Source: an uncultured Flavobacteriales bacterium (lineage in GTDB: Bacteria; Bacteroidota; Bacteroidia; Flavobacteriales_D; Crocinitomicaceae). From it: DNA of 7,835 bases. The notes beneath the pieces are model-generated. The model worked only from the letters and a program-made list of their open reading frames with translations, was not told where the DNA came from and made no database searches. How positions within the stretch are numbered: position 1 is the stretch's first letter; each line of letters begins with the position of its first letter. The position numbers were made by a program, and so were the translations under genes. This document shows, piece after piece, positions 5,398 through 7,835 of the stretch. Location: positions 1 through 7,835 of the forward strand of contig CAIRMS010000343.1 of NCBI GenBank assembly GCA_903879765.1. Reading direction: 5' to 3'.

Positions 5398-7323
5398 TTA
5401 CTGTTTAATTCGTAATTCAATGATTTCGATTCGTCTTTCTTGCGATGCGGCTTTAGAATATACCGAGTTTTTCTGATCGTAAAAATCGTCACTTGTATCT
5501 TTATTCGCCTTATTCTCTCCCATTGGAACTTCAATGAACTCCAGCAGAGGATGGTCACCTGACATATAAGACCCAAAGCGTCCTTGTTGGATTTCTTCAA
5601 AGTAATTCTTTAAGGAATGAATACGACGCTTTGTCAAATGCACATTGTAATCAGTCTTCGCCAACGGACTCGCGAATCCTTGAACCATTAATTGAACTTG
5701 GTTGCCTTTTTGTAATTCGTTCCATACTTGATCAGTAAAACGATTAAGGTCGTCATACCCCTTTTTCACTTCTTCATTAAAAAATGTACTCAACTCATTC
5801 GTTGCCTTTTCGGCCTGTAAAGCATCTCGTTGCAAACCAACTTTCGTTTTATACTCCTCGAATTTCGCTTCATATTTACGGTAAGAATCGGTGTAACTTA
5901 ATTCAGTAACATCAGAACTTGTATTCGCATCAGGTTGATCATTTTCAAAATAAAGTTGAATCGGTAATTTCACGATTTCTGTGAATGTTTCTTGTTCTTT
6001 ATTCGATTTCAACGGTTTTCGTCTAGGTATTTCCGCTATATAAATATCGCTGCAACAAGTTGGATTCTTCGCATACAAACTTCCAAGACGATTGGAGGAT
6101 ACAAAAGTGGAGTCACCAGATTGGAAATAATATTGATCAGCAGCCGGACTATTTACTGGTAGACCAGCATTGATGGACATTCCGAATACACCATCTTTGT
6201 AATTACTATAAAATACATCTTGACCTCCGAATCCTTGGTGCCAACTCGATGAGAAAAACAAGCGTTTTTCGATTGTATCATACCATGGCGAAATTTCATT
6301 TTCAAGCGAATTTATCGGTGAGACATTCGTCACTGAAATGGGGTTCCCATCTTTCCCAATAACGGCATACCAAATATCCATAGCTCCTTTTGTTCCATTT
6401 CGATTAGAAGAGAAAAAAAGCACGTCCTTTCCGTCTAATTTTGTGAAGTGTGGCATGGTGTTGTTTGCACCTGGTTCGTTTACAAGGGCATTTAGTGAAT
6501 CCAAAGGAGCCCATTGTCCGTTAGCCAATTTCTTGCTAAAGACAATCGCACATGAATAATTAAAATCTTGATCTGTGCAGACGCTATAATAGATGCTTTG
6601 TTCATTTGTAAAACTACTGTTTCCAATGCTGCGTCCAAGAGGAATCAATTCATTTAATTTCTCCGCTACACTGTCCTTATTTTGAAGTGATACTTCGTAA
6701 AGTGACGTATGGTAATTTTTCGAGTAAACTTCCTGCAACTCTTCGTCGGTAGAATCAGCCTTAAGGGATGAAAAATACAATTTCCCGTTCAGTACTGTAT
6801 GTCCGAATTCGGCATCAAAAGAATTAATATTTTCGGTTAATGCATCTAGTTGAATTCCTAAATCAGGACCAAGTTTCCATTGTTTCATGGCCCAGTTTGT
6901 AGATTCAACTTCCTGCAATGCTTTTTTATAGCGGAAACTAGTTTTGTCTTCTGAGAATAATTTTTTGGCTGTTTTAAAGTGTTCAAGTGCTTCTTTGTAT
7001 TTACCATTCTGTTTTTGCATCAGAGAAAAATAAAGTATGGCATCCGGAAATCTTTCGGCATCTTCATCTTTGGAATAAACGATGGCGTAGAATTTCTCTG
7101 CTTGAACATAATCTTTGTATGCGCGATTCGTTTCAGCAATTTTCCAGACTAATTCGATGTTTTCCGGGTCCAGTTTTAATGCTTGGTGGTAATAATCGAG
7201 CGCGTAATAGTAGTCGCCTTTTTGAAATTGTTTATCACCAAACGCCAAGGCGTCTTTTAATTTGACTTGACCCAAACTAAATAGAGGTATGAAGATAAAA
7301 CCGATTAGATAAAATCTGGACAT
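5398..7323 (-). CDS. Exported TPR / PD40 beta-propeller / OmpA-like protein, partner of PorP/SprF
   Basis: 641 residues. The signal peptide is MSRFYLIGFIFIPLFSLGQ with likely cleavage around Gly18-Gln19; there is no lipobox. TPR-like helices span ~22-140 (G-D-Y-Y-Y-A-L-D-Y-Y-H-Q-A-L-K-L-D-P near 36-53; G-K-Y-K-E-A-L-E-H-F near 107-116). A PD40/WD40-like propeller covers ~165-433, with repeats ending M-D-I-W-Y-A (315-320), Q-D-V-F-Y-S (368-373) and C-C-S-D-I-Y-I-A (423-430). An OmpA-like domain begins at L-Y-F-E-N-D (457-462), is interrupted by ~86 mostly helical, charged residues, and resumes at VQGFASPLAKTDYN with L-T-K-R-R. Arg567 fits the peptidoglycan-binding Arg, but Ser552 replaces the usual Asp. 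The order resembles PorE of the T9SS, which links outer-membrane PorP to peptidoglycan, but the lipobox and carboxypeptidase-regulatory-like domain of PorE are not seen. It overlaps the PorP/SprF-like gene by 19 bases, supporting a paired function. Confidence 0.87.
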   Translation of the reverse strand: MSRFYLIGFIFIPLFSLGQVKLKDALAFGDKQFQKGDYYYALDYYHQALKLDPENIELVWKIAETNRAYKDYVQAEKFYAIVYSKDEDAERFPDAILYFSLMQKQNGKYKEALEHFKTAKKLFSEDKTSFRYKKALQEVESTNWAMKQWKLGPDLGIQLDALTENINSFDAEFGHTVLNGKLYFSSLKADSTDEELQEVYSKNYHTSLYEVSLQNKDSVAEKLNELIPLGRSIGNSSFTNEQSIYYSVCTDQDFNYSCAIVFSKKLANGQWAPLDSLNALVNEPGANNTMPHFTKLDGKDVLFFSSNRNGTKGAMDIWYAVIGKDGNPISVTNVSPINSLENEISPWYDTIEKRLFFSSSWHQGFGGQDVFYSNYKDGVFGMSINAGLPVNSPAADQYYFQSGDSTFVSSNRLGSLYAKNPTCCSDIYIAEIPRRKPLKSNKEQETFTEIVKLPIQLYFENDQPDANTSSDVTELSYTDSYRKYEAKFEEYKTKVGLQRDALQAEKATNELSTFFNEEVKKGYDDLNRFTDQVWNELQKGNQVQLMVQGFASPLAKTDYNVHLTKRRIHSLKNYFEEIQQGRFGSYMSGDHPLLEFIEVPMGENKANKDTSDDFYDQKNSVYSKAASQERRIEIIELRIKQ

Positions 7324-7835
7324 ACGCGGTGAATGATTTGTTTTGGTTTAAATCGACTAATGACATATTTGAAGGAAAGTTCAAAACCACCCCTTGCATT
7401 GCTAGCGGGGACTAACTTAGAATAATTAATGTCATAACTTGCCCCAACATACATAGGACCTTTTTCGTAAGCCAAATTTAGTGCAACAGCATCCCGATTT
7501 CTCCACCAAAGCCCACCATAAAACTGAACCTTATCGCGATTTGAAAATACATAACGTGCTAATCCACCCAGCATCAATTCTTGATATGCCCCTTGTTTAC
7601 TCCATTGAAAACTTGGTTGAATAGTCCAATCTGTATTTAAGAAATAACTTGCTTTTGTGAAAATATTCCATCGAACATCTCGGAGGACCACTTCATTGTA
7701 AAACCCTTGATTTGGTCGGTTCAAGTTAAAACAAGAAATTCCAGAATGAAAGGTCCATTGCTCATTCCATTTCCAATCATCTATCACACCCAAGCCCAAA
7801 GAAAGATTCATTTTAGAATCGCTTTGAAAGCTTTC
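7305..7835 (-). CDS. PorP/SprF-family T9SS outer-membrane protein (C-terminal part, cut by window end)
   Basis: The last 176 residues of a beta-barrel protein; the frame stays open to base 7835, so the Met at 7811 is internal, not the start. Family members usually have about 300-330 residues, so roughly half is missing. Diagnostic C-terminal blocks: F-Y-G-G-L-W-W-R-N-R-D-A-V (compare the family's F-x-x-G-x-W-Y-R-x-x-D-A), V-G-A-S-Y-D-I-N-Y-S-K-L (S-Y-D-x-N-x-S-x-L), and P-A-S-N-A-R-G-G-F-E-L-S. The tail V-C-P-D-F resembles the common C-P-R-F ending. PorP is an outer-membrane part of the T9SS; SprF is a paralogue needed for export of the adhesin SprB. Such genes often follow a large gene for an adhesin with a type B sorting domain, which here would lie beyond the right end. 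The stop overlaps the start of the OmpA-like gene by 19 bases. Confidence 0.9.
   Translation of the reverse strand, partial: ESFQSDSKMNLSLGLGVIDDWKWNEQWTFHSGISCFNLNRPNQGFYNEVVLRDVRWNIFTKASYFLNTDWTIQPSFQWSKQGAYQELMLGGLARYVFSNRDKVQFYGGLWWRNRDAVALNLAYEKGPMYVGASYDINYSKLVPASNARGGFELSFKYVISRFKPKQIIHRVCPDFI

Noticed and set aside
5328..5600. Minus-strand 90-codon frame spanning the junction of the OmpA-like and first acetyltransferase-like genes
   Set aside because: It overlaps both real genes out of frame and shows no family features.
5398..7323. Naming this protein PorE outright
   Set aside because: The order TPR, propeller, OmpA matches, but there is no lipobox cysteine and no carboxypeptidase-regulatory-like domain is visible; it is better described as a PorE-like paralogue.
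1..7835. CRISPR arrays, tRNA or rRNA genes, insertion sequences, tandem repeats
   Set aside because: No regularly spaced repeats, cloverleaf-like segments, transposase frames or terminal inverted repeats were seen; nearly every base is accounted for by coding sequence.

Overview
The window looks like a chromosomal segment from a low-GC member of the Bacteroidota, most likely the order Flavobacteriales; a Fluviicola/Crocinitomicaceae-like bacterium is an impression, not a demonstrated placement. The reasons are type IX secretion (T9SS) accessory families (PorV/PorQ-like, PorP/SprF-like, and a TPR + PD40 + OmpA protein), a SGNH/DUF4886-like enzyme with a PKD domain, a greA-HIT gene pair, a TAnnTTTG promoter-like element, and starts without clear Shine-Dalgarno sequences. 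Coding density is very high: the only non-coding gaps are about 20, 68, 9 and 1 bases, and no stretch over 300 bases lacks a gene.

Plus strand, 1-3135. The window opens in the last ~46 codons of a protein with a FlgD/T9SS-like C-terminal beta-strand tail; its reading frame is broken near bases 1-40. Next comes a complete PorV/PorQ-family outer-membrane barrel (162-1217). A strong hairpin (1233-1272), preceded by a promoter-like element, separates it from a second cluster: greA (1286-1759), a HIT-family protein whose start overlaps the greA stop by one base, and a secreted SGNH-like hydrolase with a C-terminal PKD domain (2158-3135).

Minus strand, 7835-3137. A tightly packed four-gene operon reads leftward: the C-terminal half of a PorP/SprF-family barrel (cut by the window end), an exported TPR/PD40/OmpA-like protein overlapping it by 19 bases, and two tandem paralogous multi-pass membrane proteins resembling the heparan-alpha-glucosaminide N-acetyltransferase (DUF1624) family. 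The first of these starts with GTG directly after the preceding TAA; the second overlaps its predecessor by ATGA. The two clusters converge with stop codons one base apart.

How they may work together (inference): PorP/SprF-like and OmpA-like pairs usually serve a nearby T9SS-exported adhesin, which would lie beyond base 7835. The two coupled acetyltransferase-like proteins suggest that modification of an envelope glycan is co-expressed with that export/attachment module. Most genes here are recognisable families; the least ordinary point is the coupling of the duplicated acetyltransferases to the T9SS pair.
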